A DNA stretch of 64,000 nucleotides from contig NZ_JADQAI010000009.1 in the NCBI RefSeq assembly GCF_022129235.1, forward strand, positions 62,001-126,000. Direction: 5' to 3'. The notes below the pieces were generated by a model. It saw nothing but the letters and a program-made list of their open reading frames with translations, was not told the DNA's origin and did not search any database. The position numbers and the translations under genes are program-made. The stretch's first letter is position 1. Each line of letters starts with the position of its first letter. Below, piece by piece: positions 27,710-37,595 of the stretch. The DNA is from Psychrobacter sp. Ps6. GTDB lineage: Bacteria; Pseudomonadota; Gammaproteobacteria; Pseudomonadales; Moraxellaceae.

Positions 27710-28201
27710 ATCCGTATCCTTTGTGTGCATAACAGCGCTATAGTCAGCGTCACCCCAATCTATGTGACCGTGTTTGCCAATCTAACTATAATGCGTGTTA
27801 TGACTATTAAGTTCTTGTGATTGTCGCTTGATGTCACATTTTCGAGGACAATATAAAAGAATAGTTAAGGGCACTGCAAGATTTTTTTTATCATTTTATT
27901 CCAAGAGAACAATCCCTGTCACAACTATGTGCCCATAAAATAGTGATTATTTATTGTAAACGGTTTGTTTCTGATATGAAACAATATATTCATGAAAGAG
28001 TTTTTAGGGTAAATGGATATATCAAACTATTGATATTAAACCAGTGTTATCACTTTGATGTCATAAAATACGTTTACATTTTGGCAAATCCAAAAAAAGC
28101 CAGACTGCCATATGTGGACAGTCTGGCTTTTGAAGTTTTATATTTATCGTCATGAATAATCACGATACTCATGAGTTTACGCGTTTGAATTGACCTTTTA
28201 G
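27710..28201. other. Intergenic region between symporter and fadE
   Basis: AT-rich spacer with the symporter promoter on its left side and the fadE terminator on its right. A 70-codon plus-strand frame runs through the terminator hairpin and has no other support. Confidence 0.4.
28092..28141 (-). terminator. Terminator of fadE
   Basis: On the minus strand AAAAGCCAGACTG and CAGTCTGGCTTTTTTT form a perfect 13-bp stem extended by CCA/TGG with one bulge, followed by seven T. Confidence 0.92.
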
Positions 28202-31108
28202 TTATACCTTGTCATCTTCTTCACGTTCGCGCGGCAGATGCGTCTGATCATCTGAGGTTTGAAGGTGTTTATCACTTGCGCTTTCATCGACTTCATCAGG
28301 TGGAGCAATGTGGCGACTGTGGTTGTTACTCATACGCTCATTGAGGTGTGACTCTGCATCACGGTAGCGATGATCAAGCGCTTCGGCTTCAGGATTTGAT
28401 TTCTCAAAATTTGCCTGTGACTTGATTTCTTGCACAGTATCTTGCTCACTGACCATTTCTACATCACCATCGCTCTCATAGCCGTGATTAGGATTGGCAT
28501 CACCAGTCTGTGGTTCTGTATTTGTCGTATCATTTAACTCATGCGTGACTGGCATATCGCCGTCAGTCGATACGCTACTTTTGTCTTTTGTTTCTTTTTT
28601 TAGCGCTGCATAATTTGTTAGTTGATTGACAGCGTTTTCGAGCGTATGTGGATTATCACGCTCTTGAGCTTCTGATAGGTGCTTATCAAATACATCGGTC
28701 AATAATGAATCAAAGCGCATGGCATTGTATTGAATCAGCACTTCTGCCTCTTCCTCAGTAATACCGCCGTTTTGGCTCGCATGTACCACATGGTCTTCGA
28801 AAGTTAGGCCTTCAAAGCTGTCCTGATGTTCTGCCTTTTTGAACTTCTGCCACAGTGGTTCGATCTCAACTAAGGTCTGATAAGCATGCTCCATACGGCC
28901 TGTCACATCATCTGGGTCAGTATTGTAATAAACCATGGTTTTGAGATAATCGCGGAATGGGTTGGCTGCAAAATCATCCATGATGGTATCACCCAGCTGA
29001 CGTTTTAACTCATCGTTTGCTGGCGTAAAGATACGTCCACTAGGGAAAGTCACAAAGCTCACCACATTGGCGGCCATACGATTAGGGAAGTTGGCAAAGA
29101 AAGATACAAAGGCCTCTTGAATCGTGTATAAGCTGTTTTGTAACGCAACTTCAGCATGTAAACGCTCAGCTTCGGATTTACTACCATGCTCATAAAATTG
29201 CAAAATAGCCGTCGCGATAAATAAGTGGCTATGAATATCCGCTAAGCGACCAGACAGCATCTCTTTACGTTTTAGATCCCCTGCTAGCAGCCCTAACGCC
29301 ATATCTGCAGTCAATGCAAAGCCAGCACTAAGGCGGTTGATATGCTTGTAATAAGGACGAGTAAAGGCATCAGCAAAACGTGGTGCATTATCACTACCAC
29401 CAACGTAACCTGCAATAAACGCTTTTGCACCGCGGTTAAAGGTATAGCCTAAATGCTTAAAGAAAAGCGTGTCGAATTTTTCAGTCGCCGCCTTTTTATC
29501 CTCACTCTGTAGCAGTTGCAGCTCATCGAAAAGATAAGGATGACAACGCATCGCGCCTTGACCAAAAATCATTAGCGAGCGGGTCAAAATATTGGCACCC
29601 TCAACAGTGATAGATACAGGAATCGCTTGATAAGGTATCGCTAAGAAGTTACGTGGGCCCATCTGTACGGCACGACCACCAACGACATCCATACCATCAT
29701 TGACCACACTACGCATGGTTTCGGTCGCGTAGTATTTTGCCATTGCAGTCATTACTGATGGCGTACCACCTTGGTTTAACCCGCAAGTTACCAAATGACG
29801 GAACGCCTCTAACATATAAGTGTTACTTGCCATGCGGCTGGTGGCGTCCTGTACACCTTCAAACTTACCGACTGATATTTTGAACTGTTCGCGAACTTTC
29901 GCAAATGCGCCGACAGACAGATAGGTCATTTCACTGGCTGAGGTCGATAGAGCTGGTAGTGAAATACCGCGTCCAACGCCCAAACACTCCATCAGCATAC
30001 GCCAACCGCGACCAGCGTTTTCGACACCACCAATGATGTAATCTAATGGGATAAAGACATCTTTGCCATCGACCGTACCATTCATAAATGGCGAGCCAAT
30101 TGGGTTGTGACGTGGGCCTGTGACCACGCCTTCGTGATTGGCAGGGATCAGTGCACAGGTGATACCGTAATCGGTTTTGTCCGGATCACCAAGCAGCCCT
30201 TCAGGATCATGCATCTTAAAAGCCAAACCTACGACAGTGGCGATAGGGGCTAACGTAATCCAGCGTTTAGAGAAGTTCATACGTAGACCAAGTACCTGCT
30301 CGCCCTCATGCGTGCCATAACAGACCACACCTGTGTCAGGGATCGCACCTGCATCAGAGCCTGCCTCAGGTCCGGTCAAACCGAAGCAAGGTACTTCATC
30401 ACCTTTGGCAAGACCGGGTAGCCAGCGCTGTTTTTGCTCGTCCGTGCCATAATGCATTAATAGCTCACCAGGACCGAGCGAGTTGGGTACCATACAAGTC
30501 ACCGCAGCAGTCGGTGAGCGCGACGCGATTTTACTCATCACGCGGCTTTGCGCGTAAGAGCTAAATTCTAGACCACCAAACTCTTTTGGAATAATTAAAC
30601 CTAAAAAGCCATTACTTTTGATAAATTGCCACGCTTCAGATGACAGCTCTTTATCTTTATGCTGGATTTGCCATTCATCGAGCATGGCGCATAACGTTTC
30701 TACTTCGTTATCAATGAAGCTTTGCTCTTCTTCTGACAGCTGCGGATAAGGATAATTAGCAAAAGCTTCCCAGTTTGGGGCACCCATAAATAGCTCTTTT
30801 TCCCACCAGCTAGTACCAGCATCAAGCGCTTCACGCTCCGTATCACTCATACTTGGCATCGCACCGCCTAATGCTTCGTAGACCGGTTTGGTAATCAAAG
30901 ATTGACGGATAGGTGTGATGAGTAAAACCAAACAAAGCAATGCGATTGGTACGCCCAGTATCAGAGACAGTGGGCTGATAATCGCGGTAACAATTACAGT
31001 AATCAGGGCAACGATGCTGCCCGTGACCCGTGATAAGGACAACAAAAAGATGGCCAAGACCACGGCTAATTGAATGATGACTGCCAAAATAAACAAGCCA
31101 ATTGCCAT
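28202..31108 (-). CDS. fadE: Acyl-CoA dehydrogenase FadE with long C-terminal tail
   Basis: First enzyme of fatty acid beta-oxidation, oxidising acyl-CoA to enoyl-CoA with FAD. Two to three hydrophobic helices (1-75) anchor it to the membrane, as in FadE. The flavin region includes GLTGPEAGSDAGAIPDTG, the catalytic stretch ITVEGANILTRSLMIFGQGA has the likely base E503, and a helical DUF1974 region follows to about 830. The final ~140 residues are low complexity and rich in Asp, Glu, Ser, Thr and His, absent from the 814-residue E. coli protein, making this one 968. AGGAGATAGTC precedes the ATG. Confidence 0.93.
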   Translation of the reverse strand: MAIGLFILAVIIQLAVVLAIFLLSLSRVTGSIVALITVIVTAIISPLSLILGVPIALLCLVLLITPIRQSLITKPVYEALGGAMPSMSDTEREALDAGTSWWEKELFMGAPNWEAFANYPYPQLSEEEQSFIDNEVETLCAMLDEWQIQHKDKELSSEAWQFIKSNGFLGLIIPKEFGGLEFSSYAQSRVMSKIASRSPTAAVTCMVPNSLGPGELLMHYGTDEQKQRWLPGLAKGDEVPCFGLTGPEAGSDAGAIPDTGVVCYGTHEGEQVLGLRMNFSKRWITLAPIATVVGLAFKMHDPEGLLGDPDKTDYGITCALIPANHEGVVTGPRHNPIGSPFMNGTVDGKDVFIPLDYIIGGVENAGRGWRMLMECLGVGRGISLPALSTSASEMTYLSVGAFAKVREQFKISVGKFEGVQDATSRMASNTYMLEAFRHLVTCGLNQGGTPSVMTAMAKYYATETMRSVVNDGMDVVGGRAVQMGPRNFLAIPYQAIPVSITVEGANILTRSLMIFGQGAMRCHPYLFDELQLLQSEDKKAATEKFDTLFFKHLGYTFNRGAKAFIAGYVGGSDNAPRFADAFTRPYYKHINRLSAGFALTADMALGLLAGDLKRKEMLSGRLADIHSHLFIATAILQFYEHGSKSEAERLHAEVALQNSLYTIQEAFVSFFANFPNRMAANVVSFVTFPSGRIFTPANDELKRQLGDTIMDDFAANPFRDYLKTMVYYNTDPDDVTGRMEHAYQTLVEIEPLWQKFKKAEHQDSFEGLTFEDHVVHASQNGGITEEEAEVLIQYNAMRFDSLLTDVFDKHLSEAQERDNPHTLENAVNQLTNYAALKKETKDKSSVSTDGDMPVTHELNDTTNTEPQTGDANPNHGYESDGDVEMVSEQDTVQEIKSQANFEKSNPEAEALDHRYRDAESHLNERMSNNHSRHIAPPDEVDESASDKHLQTSDDQTHLPREREEDDKV

Positions 31109-31399
31109 GACTATCTCCTGTAGAATACTGAATAAAAAGCGTGAAAAATATAAAAGGTAAGAAGCGTGTGGATAACGATAATTATTGTTTTGTCTTATGT
31201 CATTGTAATGGATACATCAATAATAAAAATATATATAAGCAAACTATAATACTACTTACTAATATGAAACAGTTGTTGATGACTATCAAGAGACAAAATG
31301 CTACGCTCTGTCGATAATATGTATCAGGTATCATGCCCAATAAACTCTAATGAAGAGCAGCCCAAATTTGCTGATCAGATAAGCGATCAGTGTTATGAA

Positions 31400-32083
31400 C
31401 TAGCCAAAAGGCGCAAGGCAGCTTTCGGCATAAGATAAGGTATCGTTACGTCCAACGATTATGTGATCAACAAGTGAGAGGTCTAATAGGTCACATGCTT
31501 TTTTTAGCTCATAGGTCAATACATTGTCTGCTGTTGATGGCTTGGCATCGGTATGAGGATGGTTATGCGCGATAATGAGCTGGCTAGCCGCGTGGCTTAG
31601 TGCGTGCCGGAGTACATGCTTGATGCAGACAGAACATGATGAGATACCACCGGTGAAAAGTATCTCAAAGTTCAAAAGGTTCAACGCATTGTCTAGACAG
31701 AGGACTGCAAATACTTCACGATGCTCACCGCGTAACTGGGTGCTGATATAGTCTTTAACCACTTGCGAGCGCCCGAGCGCTTGCCCTGTTTTTAGCTTGC
31801 TATCCAGATAGCGTGTACCCATTTCAAGCGATGCCAATATCTGAGCGTATTTGGCGGGACCGATACCATGACAAGCAAGAACAGTTGGTTGCGGGGCGGC
31901 CAATAACTCAGCTAAGCTGCCAAACTGATTGATCAAATGACGCGCGAGCTCAATCGCTGACTGTGACTGCGTACCTGTCCGTAAAAATATGGCCAGTATC
32001 TCCGCATCAGACAAATGAGCGGCACCGAATTTCAATAATTTTTCGCGTGGCCTGTCATCCTCATGCCAGTCTTTAATCGCCAT
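31400..32083 (-). CDS. radC: RadC family JAB/MPN metalloprotein
   Basis: 227 residues. A helix-hairpin-helix (residues about 60-90, CHGIGPAKYAQILAS) precedes the JAMM zinc motif HNHPHTDAKPSTAD (HxHx10D) with an upstream glutamate in EHREVFAVLCLD. RadC's cellular role is not settled; the original DNA-repair assignment is disputed. GGAG lies five bases before ATG 32083; a GTG two codons earlier is less likely. Divergent from coaBC, the common arrangement in gammaproteobacteria. Confidence 0.95.
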   Translation of the reverse strand: MAIKDWHEDDRPREKLLKFGAAHLSDAEILAIFLRTGTQSQSAIELARHLINQFGSLAELLAAPQPTVLACHGIGPAKYAQILASLEMGTRYLDSKLKTGQALGRSQVVKDYISTQLRGEHREVFAVLCLDNALNLLNFEILFTGGISSCSVCIKHVLRHALSHAASQLIIAHNHPHTDAKPSTADNVLTYELKKACDLLDLSLVDHIIVGRNDTLSYAESCLAPFG

Positions 32084-32211
32084 TGCCACTCCTTAAGAAT
32101 AAATTGCTACTTGTCATCAGAGGTAAATACGGAAAATTTTACCCAATTTATCTCATAGTTGTTACTATAAGCGCAATTTTATCTTTTCACTTTTTTATTG
32201 ATGCCACGCTT

Positions 32212-33609
32212 ATGTCTAATATTGTCCTTGCTATTACCGGCGGTATCGCCGCTTATAAATCTGCTATATTTGCCCGCTTGTTGATTAAGGCAGGCTTTGA
32301 TGTGCGCGTCATTATGACGACAGGCGCACAAGCATTTATCACACCGCTGACTCTACAAGCGTTGACGGGTAATGAGGTGCATGTCTCATTGCTCGATGAG
32401 CAGGCAGAAGCGGGGATGGGGCACATTGAGCTGGCTAAATGGGCAGACTTAATTGTCATTGCCCCTGCGTCCGCCAATACGCTCGCACGTCTGGCTATGG
32501 GAATGGCTGATGATTTGCTGGCCACAGTGTGCCTTGCCACAACAGCGCCAGTCATTATCGCTCCTGCCATGAATCAGCAGATGTGGGCGCATCCTGCGGT
32601 AAATCTGAATGTACAAACCCTGCGTGATATGAACTATCAGATTATCCAGCCAGCTAGCGGTGAGCAAGCATGCGGTGATGTGGGCGCAGGGCGGTTGCCT
32701 GAGCCTGAGCAGTTGTTAGCTGAAGTGCTCTTGTTTCAAGCGATGAACACAACACCGCAGTTACTAGCAGGTAAAAGAGTGGTCATTACCGCAGGACCTA
32801 CAGTAGAAGCAATTGACCCTGTGCGCTATTTGTCTAACCATTCTTCAGGAAAAATGGGTTTTGCATTGGCGCGCGCTTGTGTGGCGGCTGGCGCAGATGT
32901 TGTTTTAATTGCTGGTGGTAAAGTGGCATTGCCCACGCCGCTTAATGTCACACGAATCGATGTGCTGTCTGCCAAAGATATGCTGATCGCTGCCCAGCAA
33001 TGTGTGGATGGTACGCATAGCGAGCTTCAACTAGATTTTGAAGATGAGCATGACCATTCTCATGAATACGCACATGAACACCCACATGAACATAACCATT
33101 CTCATACTCATGAGCACCATCATAGCGATTGTGGTTGCGGTGATGAGCATGCACTACCGCAAACTTATACTGAATACCAATTTATAAAGGCAGATATCTT
33201 TATCGCGACCGCCGCAGTAGCAGACTATCGTACTGAAGAAGCCGCACCGCAAAAAATTAAAAAGACGCAAGATGCTATGAATCTTAGCTTGGTTAAAAAC
33301 CCTGATATTCTAGCGACAATCTCTCTTGCTCATCCAGAACTGTTTGTTGTTGGTTTTGCCGCAGAAACACAAGATGTCGAGCGTTATGCGCGTGGCAAGC
33401 TCGCCGCAAAAGCGCTAGATATGATTGCTTGTAATGATGTCTCACGGGCAGACATTGGTTTTGCTAGTGACGATAACGCCATGCAGGTATTTTTCTCTGA
33501 GCGCTATGAGCGTGATGCAATAACGTTAGACAAAACCAGCAAAGATAAAATCGCTGAGCGGTTAGCTGGCATTATCGGTGAAACAATCGCTCAACGTCAA
33601 AACAGCTAG
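32212..33609 (+). CDS. coaBC: Bifunctional CoaBC (Dfp) with His-rich insertion
   Basis: Joins cysteine to 4'-phosphopantothenate (CoaB) and decarboxylates the product (CoaC) in coenzyme A synthesis. The start MSNIVLAITGGIAAYKSA at ATG 32212 is canonical; an open frame from 32083 would add 43 unrelated residues and overlap radC. CoaC features are IAPASANTLARLAMGMADD, APAMNQQMW and the active-site Cys in SGEQACGDVGAGR; CoaB begins with AGPTVEAIDPVRYLSNHSSG. Between the CoaB dinucleotide region and FIATAAVADYR lies an extra segment (about residues 266-322) with 14 histidines and a CGC pair, not found in typical 400-430-aa CoaBC. Total 465 aa. Confidence 0.95.
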   Translation: MSNIVLAITGGIAAYKSAIFARLLIKAGFDVRVIMTTGAQAFITPLTLQALTGNEVHVSLLDEQAEAGMGHIELAKWADLIVIAPASANTLARLAMGMADDLLATVCLATTAPVIIAPAMNQQMWAHPAVNLNVQTLRDMNYQIIQPASGEQACGDVGAGRLPEPEQLLAEVLLFQAMNTTPQLLAGKRVVITAGPTVEAIDPVRYLSNHSSGKMGFALARACVAAGADVVLIAGGKVALPTPLNVTRIDVLSAKDMLIAAQQCVDGTHSELQLDFEDEHDHSHEYAHEHPHEHNHSHTHEHHHSDCGCGDEHALPQTYTEYQFIKADIFIATAAVADYRTEEAAPQKIKKTQDAMNLSLVKNPDILATISLAHPELFVVGFAAETQDVERYARGKLAAKALDMIACNDVSRADIGFASDDNAMQVFFSERYERDAITLDKTSKDKIAERLAGIIGETIAQRQNS

Positions 33610-33651
33610 TGGTATAGACATAGGCGCTGAGCCTCAAATGGTATAAACAAT

Positions 33652-34434
33652 ATGACCAATATAGCCGGTAACGATAGCACTCAGATGCTAGTGCTGACGC
33701 TCATTTTTGCGCTGGCATCGCTGCTACACGGTATCAGCGGACTTGGCGCAACGCTCGTGACGACTACTGCACTTGCTAGCATGTATCCATTGCCACACGC
33801 CATTGTATTGGTGATCTTCCCTTCGCTAGTAGTGAATGTCATGACTTGGCTAGCAGGTGGCGAGCGAACCATTTGGCAAAACTTTATCTACTATGGCAGA
33901 CGCTATTGGCTGCTTGCGCTTACCAGCTTGCTAGGCAGTATTCTAGGTGCGAAGCTACTGCTATGGGTCGATAGCGCTTATATTCTTTTATTGTTGGCGG
34001 CGGTCATTGCCTTTTATGTTGGGAGTAGCTTACTCGGCAAACAAATCCGCTTACCAGATACGAAGCCCATGTTGATAGCCGTTGGTTTTGGTGCAGGCGT
34101 CATTGGCGGCTCAACCAATGCAATGTCGACCATCCTGATGATGTATTTGCTCTCCGCCAGTGACGATAAAAACACCATCGCCAAAGTGGGTAACATGTGC
34201 TATTGCTTAGGAAAGATTGCACAAATTATTGTACTGCGTGAACCTATCATGGCATTAAGTAGCGGTGAGTGGCAGCTGATTGCCTTGCTCAGTGTGATAT
34301 CTATTGTTACGCTTTTAGTCGGGATTCGTCTACGTCGTTATTTGCCACAAGCGCGTTTTCGTCAGCTTATTTTATTGATTCTAATCGTGCTTGGAATACG
34401 CGTGGGCTGGCAAGGCGCAACCGCATTATTATAG
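33652..34434 (+). CDS. TauE/SafE family permease (second copy in window)
   Basis: 260-residue membrane protein with about eight spans. GISGLGATLVTTTALASMYP and the second-half GFGAGVIGGSTNAMSTILMMYLL are the paired family motifs. It is a distant paralogue of the 25483 gene, possibly with a different sulfur- or organic-anion substrate. It lies 42 bases after coaBC on the same strand and may be co-transcribed. Convergent with the HDAC-like gene. Confidence 0.85.
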   Translation: MTNIAGNDSTQMLVLTLIFALASLLHGISGLGATLVTTTALASMYPLPHAIVLVIFPSLVVNVMTWLAGGERTIWQNFIYYGRRYWLLALTSLLGSILGAKLLLWVDSAYILLLLAAVIAFYVGSSLLGKQIRLPDTKPMLIAVGFGAGVIGGSTNAMSTILMMYLLSASDDKNTIAKVGNMCYCLGKIAQIIVLREPIMALSSGEWQLIALLSVISIVTLLVGIRLRRYLPQARFRQLILLILIVLGIRVGWQGATALL

Positions 34435-34495
34435 TTAAGGTTGCCAGAACGAGTTCAACTCTGGAATCACTCTTATCTTCTGAGTGGTTTTAGTA

Positions 34496-35410
34496 TCAAA
34501 CCATTTCACCAAAATAAATCTGCTGTGCGACTCGAAAGGTATTGCAGTGCGCTTCAACCACATCCTCAATATCTTCTGAATAACCGCCGCCCATGACAAT
34601 GGCAATCGGGATATTGGCTGATTTTGCTTGCTGCAATACGTACTCATCACGCGCCTTACATCCTGCTTGTGTCAGTCCAAGTTTGCCGAGCTTGTCTGTT
34701 GCGAGTACATCGACAGCAGATTGATAAAAAATCATATCGGGCGCAACCTCAGCGATTAACCGTGGCAGTGTGTCTTTTAATATGTCTAAATATTCGTCAT
34801 CACCAGCATCGTTTTCCAATTCAATGTCTAGGTCTGATACTTGCTTACGAAACGGATAATTCTTGGCGCCATGCATACTAAAGACAAAAACGCGTGGCTC
34901 GCCCTTCATGATGCTGGCGTTGCCATTGCCTTGATGAACATCCAAATCCACAATCAAAATTTTCTTCGCTTGTCCGCGATTTAATAATAAATTGCTAGCG
35001 ATACAGACATCATTGAACACACAAAACCCTTCGCCATGATCGGCAAAAGAATGATGGGTGCCGCCTGCAACATTCATAGCCACACCATATTGCTGAGCAT
35101 ATAGCGCGCACTCATAGGTTGCATGGGCGATATAACGACCGCGCTCCACCAACTGCGGTGTCATCTCAAACCCAATTGCTCGAGCGGCTTTGCGTGGTAG
35201 TGTTTGGGTTTTGAGCTGATACCAGTACTCCGCTGTATGAGTGGTCAAAATCTCATCTTCGCTTAAGCAGGCAGGGGCAAAAAAATTATCTTGGCTGATA
35301 GTCCCTTCTGCTAATAGACGCTCAGGAATCATAATATACTTTTGCATAGGGAAACGGTGCTTTTCGGGCACAGAGTAACGAAAGACGTCAGAGTAGGCAA
35401 TTTTTAGCAT
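34496..35410 (-). CDS. Histone-deacetylase superfamily hydrolase
   Basis: 304 residues of the class related to AcuC and acetylpolyamine amidohydrolases. Motifs: GTHHSFADHGEGFCVFND with the catalytic His pair, zinc ligands in DLDVHQGNG and in YQSAVDVLATDKLG, and the C-terminal MGGGY. It probably removes acetyl groups from a small molecule or protein in the cytoplasm; the substrate is unknown. The start is the ATG at 35410, with a weak ribosome binding site. Confidence 0.92.
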   Translation of the reverse strand: MLKIAYSDVFRYSVPEKHRFPMQKYIMIPERLLAEGTISQDNFFAPACLSEDEILTTHTAEYWYQLKTQTLPRKAARAIGFEMTPQLVERGRYIAHATYECALYAQQYGVAMNVAGGTHHSFADHGEGFCVFNDVCIASNLLLNRGQAKKILIVDLDVHQGNGNASIMKGEPRVFVFSMHGAKNYPFRKQVSDLDIELENDAGDDEYLDILKDTLPRLIAEVAPDMIFYQSAVDVLATDKLGKLGLTQAGCKARDEYVLQQAKSANIPIAIVMGGGYSEDIEDVVEAHCNTFRVAQQIYFGEMV

Positions 35411-35519
35411 AAGAATTCTAGCTTAATATTGATGGTTTTTTGGATATACAAATAGATAGATGAGCGACCGTTAAGTGCGGCCTTATTGAGTAAACTATAT
35501 GACTAAATAAACTGACGCA

Positions 35520-36293
35520 TTACTGAACAAACTGCGTCGGTAAAAAGAATGTGCGTGCATCTGATTGCTGGCGCAGCTCTGTCAGTAATGTCTGCATGTC
35601 TTCAGCAGGGTCCTGATTATTAATCAAATCGCCAAATAGCTCGCTTGCAACCGTTGTCATCGCAACAACGCTTTGTAATGAGTGCTCAATGATCTCAGTA
35701 TCGATACCGACCGCTTCGACATCGATCGCATTTTTGTAGCGTATTTCCCCATCATTGACATCCATCTCTAGGTTGCCAATGAGCATGTCGTAGTTAATTT
35801 GAGTGATGAGTAGTAGGGCAGCGCTCTGATGACTCTCTGGTATCAAAAATGGCAAAATGCCATAGATTGCTAACAGTTTATTTTTTTCTTGAACACGAAA
35901 CAGATAACCACAGTCTATTTTTTTATGACGCATTCTTAGGGACAAATGATGCGATTGCTGGCTGTCGTTGGTTTTGGGACGATAGTGCGTATAGTGCCAT
36001 TGCTTGTCACTGAAGTATTGTTTTAGACAGTCAACAATGGGTGTGTCGCTATGATTTTGTGGTTCTGCACTTGAGTTGTCGGTTTTAAGGTGAGAAGCAT
36101 CCGTTTGCGCTTTTTCGTTGCTTTGAATAGCGTCGTCTTCGGGTGCAGTTTTAGAGGCAGTATTATCAATGTCGCTATCAGCAAGTGATGACTGTACTGG
36201 CTCGCTTATACCCTCGATTACTGACTGCGGTGCGGAAGCCGTCAGTAATTGTTTGATTTTTTGCCATAAGCTGAGTTTATTGGGTTGACTCAT
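35520..36293 (-). CDS. YbjN-like domain protein
   Basis: 257 residues. The first ~95 are disordered and rich in Ser, Asp, Gln and Thr. The C-terminal ~150 residues resemble the YbjN / type III secretion chaperone-like fold: IVDCLKQYFSDKQW, an alternating beta pattern, then LLITQINYDMLIGNLEMDVN and GEIRYKNAIDVEAVGID. Role unknown; E. coli YbjN is a regulator-like protein affecting motility. It lies 30 bases downstream of the next gene on the same strand, so the two may form an operon. Confidence 0.65.
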   Translation of the reverse strand: MSQPNKLSLWQKIKQLLTASAPQSVIEGISEPVQSSLADSDIDNTASKTAPEDDAIQSNEKAQTDASHLKTDNSSAEPQNHSDTPIVDCLKQYFSDKQWHYTHYRPKTNDSQQSHHLSLRMRHKKIDCGYLFRVQEKNKLLAIYGILPFLIPESHQSAALLLITQINYDMLIGNLEMDVNDGEIRYKNAIDVEAVGIDTEIIEHSLQSVVAMTTVASELFGDLINNQDPAEDMQTLLTELRQQSDARTFFLPTQFVQ

Positions 36294-36323
36294 AATAGTA
36301 TGCTAACAAGTAAGAGTTATAAA

Positions 36324-37433
36324 TTAATCGTGATTGAGAGCCAAGCCTTCTTTAATAGTAGGCTGTGCATAGAATGCTTCTAGCATGTCACGAATATGAG
36401 CCGTTAACCAAGGCGTTTCAATGGCGTCGTATACGATAGGTAGTAGAGCGCTGCTACATTGCGCCATAGCTGCTTCATCGATGTGCAAACTTGCAGCAAT
36501 GGTCGCCATCGTATCAGACTGATGATTGGCATACCAAGTATCAATACTCGCTGATACCAAACTATGTAAATAGGGTGACAGTCGCAGGCGGTTGTAGCTT
36601 TGCTGGATACCCGCTTCGATATGATCGATACTGCTATTATCAGGCTCATCGCTTAAGTAAGTTTGTAGCTCACTGATTGGTTGGTCTTTGATACGATCCC
36701 AGCCCATGACCATTAGACGCGCCACTTCTTCATTAGACAAATGCTCTTGTGCATTCGCCTCAGCTTTGCGCGTCAAGTCTTTGATATTGCGATGCAAATA
36801 CGTTTGCAGTTTTTCATCGAGGTTTCTGTTGGTCGCTTTCTCAAACGAGCTGCGCCCAAGCTTCATCAATTTACCAACGCCGCCCGCTTTATCAAGCGTG
36901 GTCTCCATAAAGTCATTGATAGCGTGATAGAGCGTTTGGGTCAATAGATCGGCAAAGGTTTCGTTACCCACCAGCGTATGAATGAGGACGTTACGCTGCT
37001 GCTCATGGCTACCAATATAGTCAGCAAGAGTCTGAACTTGGGTGTCATCGACCAGCTCAGACAAAGGCACGTTGTCATTGACTGGATGATAGATAATCGT
37101 GTGCAAAATATCGCGGATATCTGTACGCATCACCTCAGTCATTGGCTGATTTAACAGCCAGTCTTTCATTAAATGCTGTAAATGGTCACAGGTAATATAT
37201 TTGCTCAAGGGCTGCGCGCCAAACCACTGCCAAGCTTCCATCGTTAAGGGCTCGGCCTGCTTGCGCAACCACTGCTGCATAAAGTTGACTTGAGCATCGA
37301 TCAAACTGTCTATCGTCAAGCGGCTGGCTGATGGCTCTTTTGACAAGTTGGTATCTACATTGTCACTGTTAGTCTCTGCATCTGGCATTTGATTCTGGCT
37401 ATCTTGTGAAGTCTGCATAGGTTTTGAAGTCAT
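36324..37433 (-). CDS. Conserved hypothetical helical protein
   Basis: 369 residues, mostly alpha-helical by eye, no signal peptide or membrane span. A polar N-terminus (about 1-40) is followed by a long helical region containing AWQWFGAQPLSKYITCDHLQ, VGKLMKLGRSSFEKATNRNL and VARLMVMGWDRIKDQPISEL. I do not recognise a named domain. It has a normal coding appearance and is the probable first gene of a pair with the YbjN-like gene. Divergent from the ccm cluster. Confidence 0.7.
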   Translation of the reverse strand: MTSKPMQTSQDSQNQMPDAETNSDNVDTNLSKEPSASRLTIDSLIDAQVNFMQQWLRKQAEPLTMEAWQWFGAQPLSKYITCDHLQHLMKDWLLNQPMTEVMRTDIRDILHTIIYHPVNDNVPLSELVDDTQVQTLADYIGSHEQQRNVLIHTLVGNETFADLLTQTLYHAINDFMETTLDKAGGVGKLMKLGRSSFEKATNRNLDEKLQTYLHRNIKDLTRKAEANAQEHLSNEEVARLMVMGWDRIKDQPISELQTYLSDEPDNSSIDHIEAGIQQSYNRLRLSPYLHSLVSASIDTWYANHQSDTMATIAASLHIDEAAMAQCSSALLPIVYDAIETPWLTAHIRDMLEAFYAQPTIKEGLALNHD

Positions 37434-37595
37434 ATTTTGAAGTCGTATTTTTTTGAGGTCGTACTTTTTGAAGTAAGAGTAATCGACAATTTGTTATACT
37501 GTGTGTTTGCGGTGAGCATAGGGTATTATGCCACGAACATTACCTTTGTTTGTGATGAATATTGACTGCTGCTTGATAAATAACCAGAGGTTTTG

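Noticed and set aside
27943..28155. 70-codon plus-strand frame
   Set aside because: Runs through the fadE terminator hairpin and lacks a ribosome binding site.
32083..32211. Extension of coaBC upstream to 32083
   Set aside because: Would add 43 residues absent from the family and overlap the divergent radC start; ATG 32212 gives the canonical N-terminus.
33050..33130. His-codon repeats in coaBC considered as a CRISPR-like or simple-repeat locus
   Set aside because: Repeats are short CAT/GAG codon runs within an open frame, with no spacer structure.
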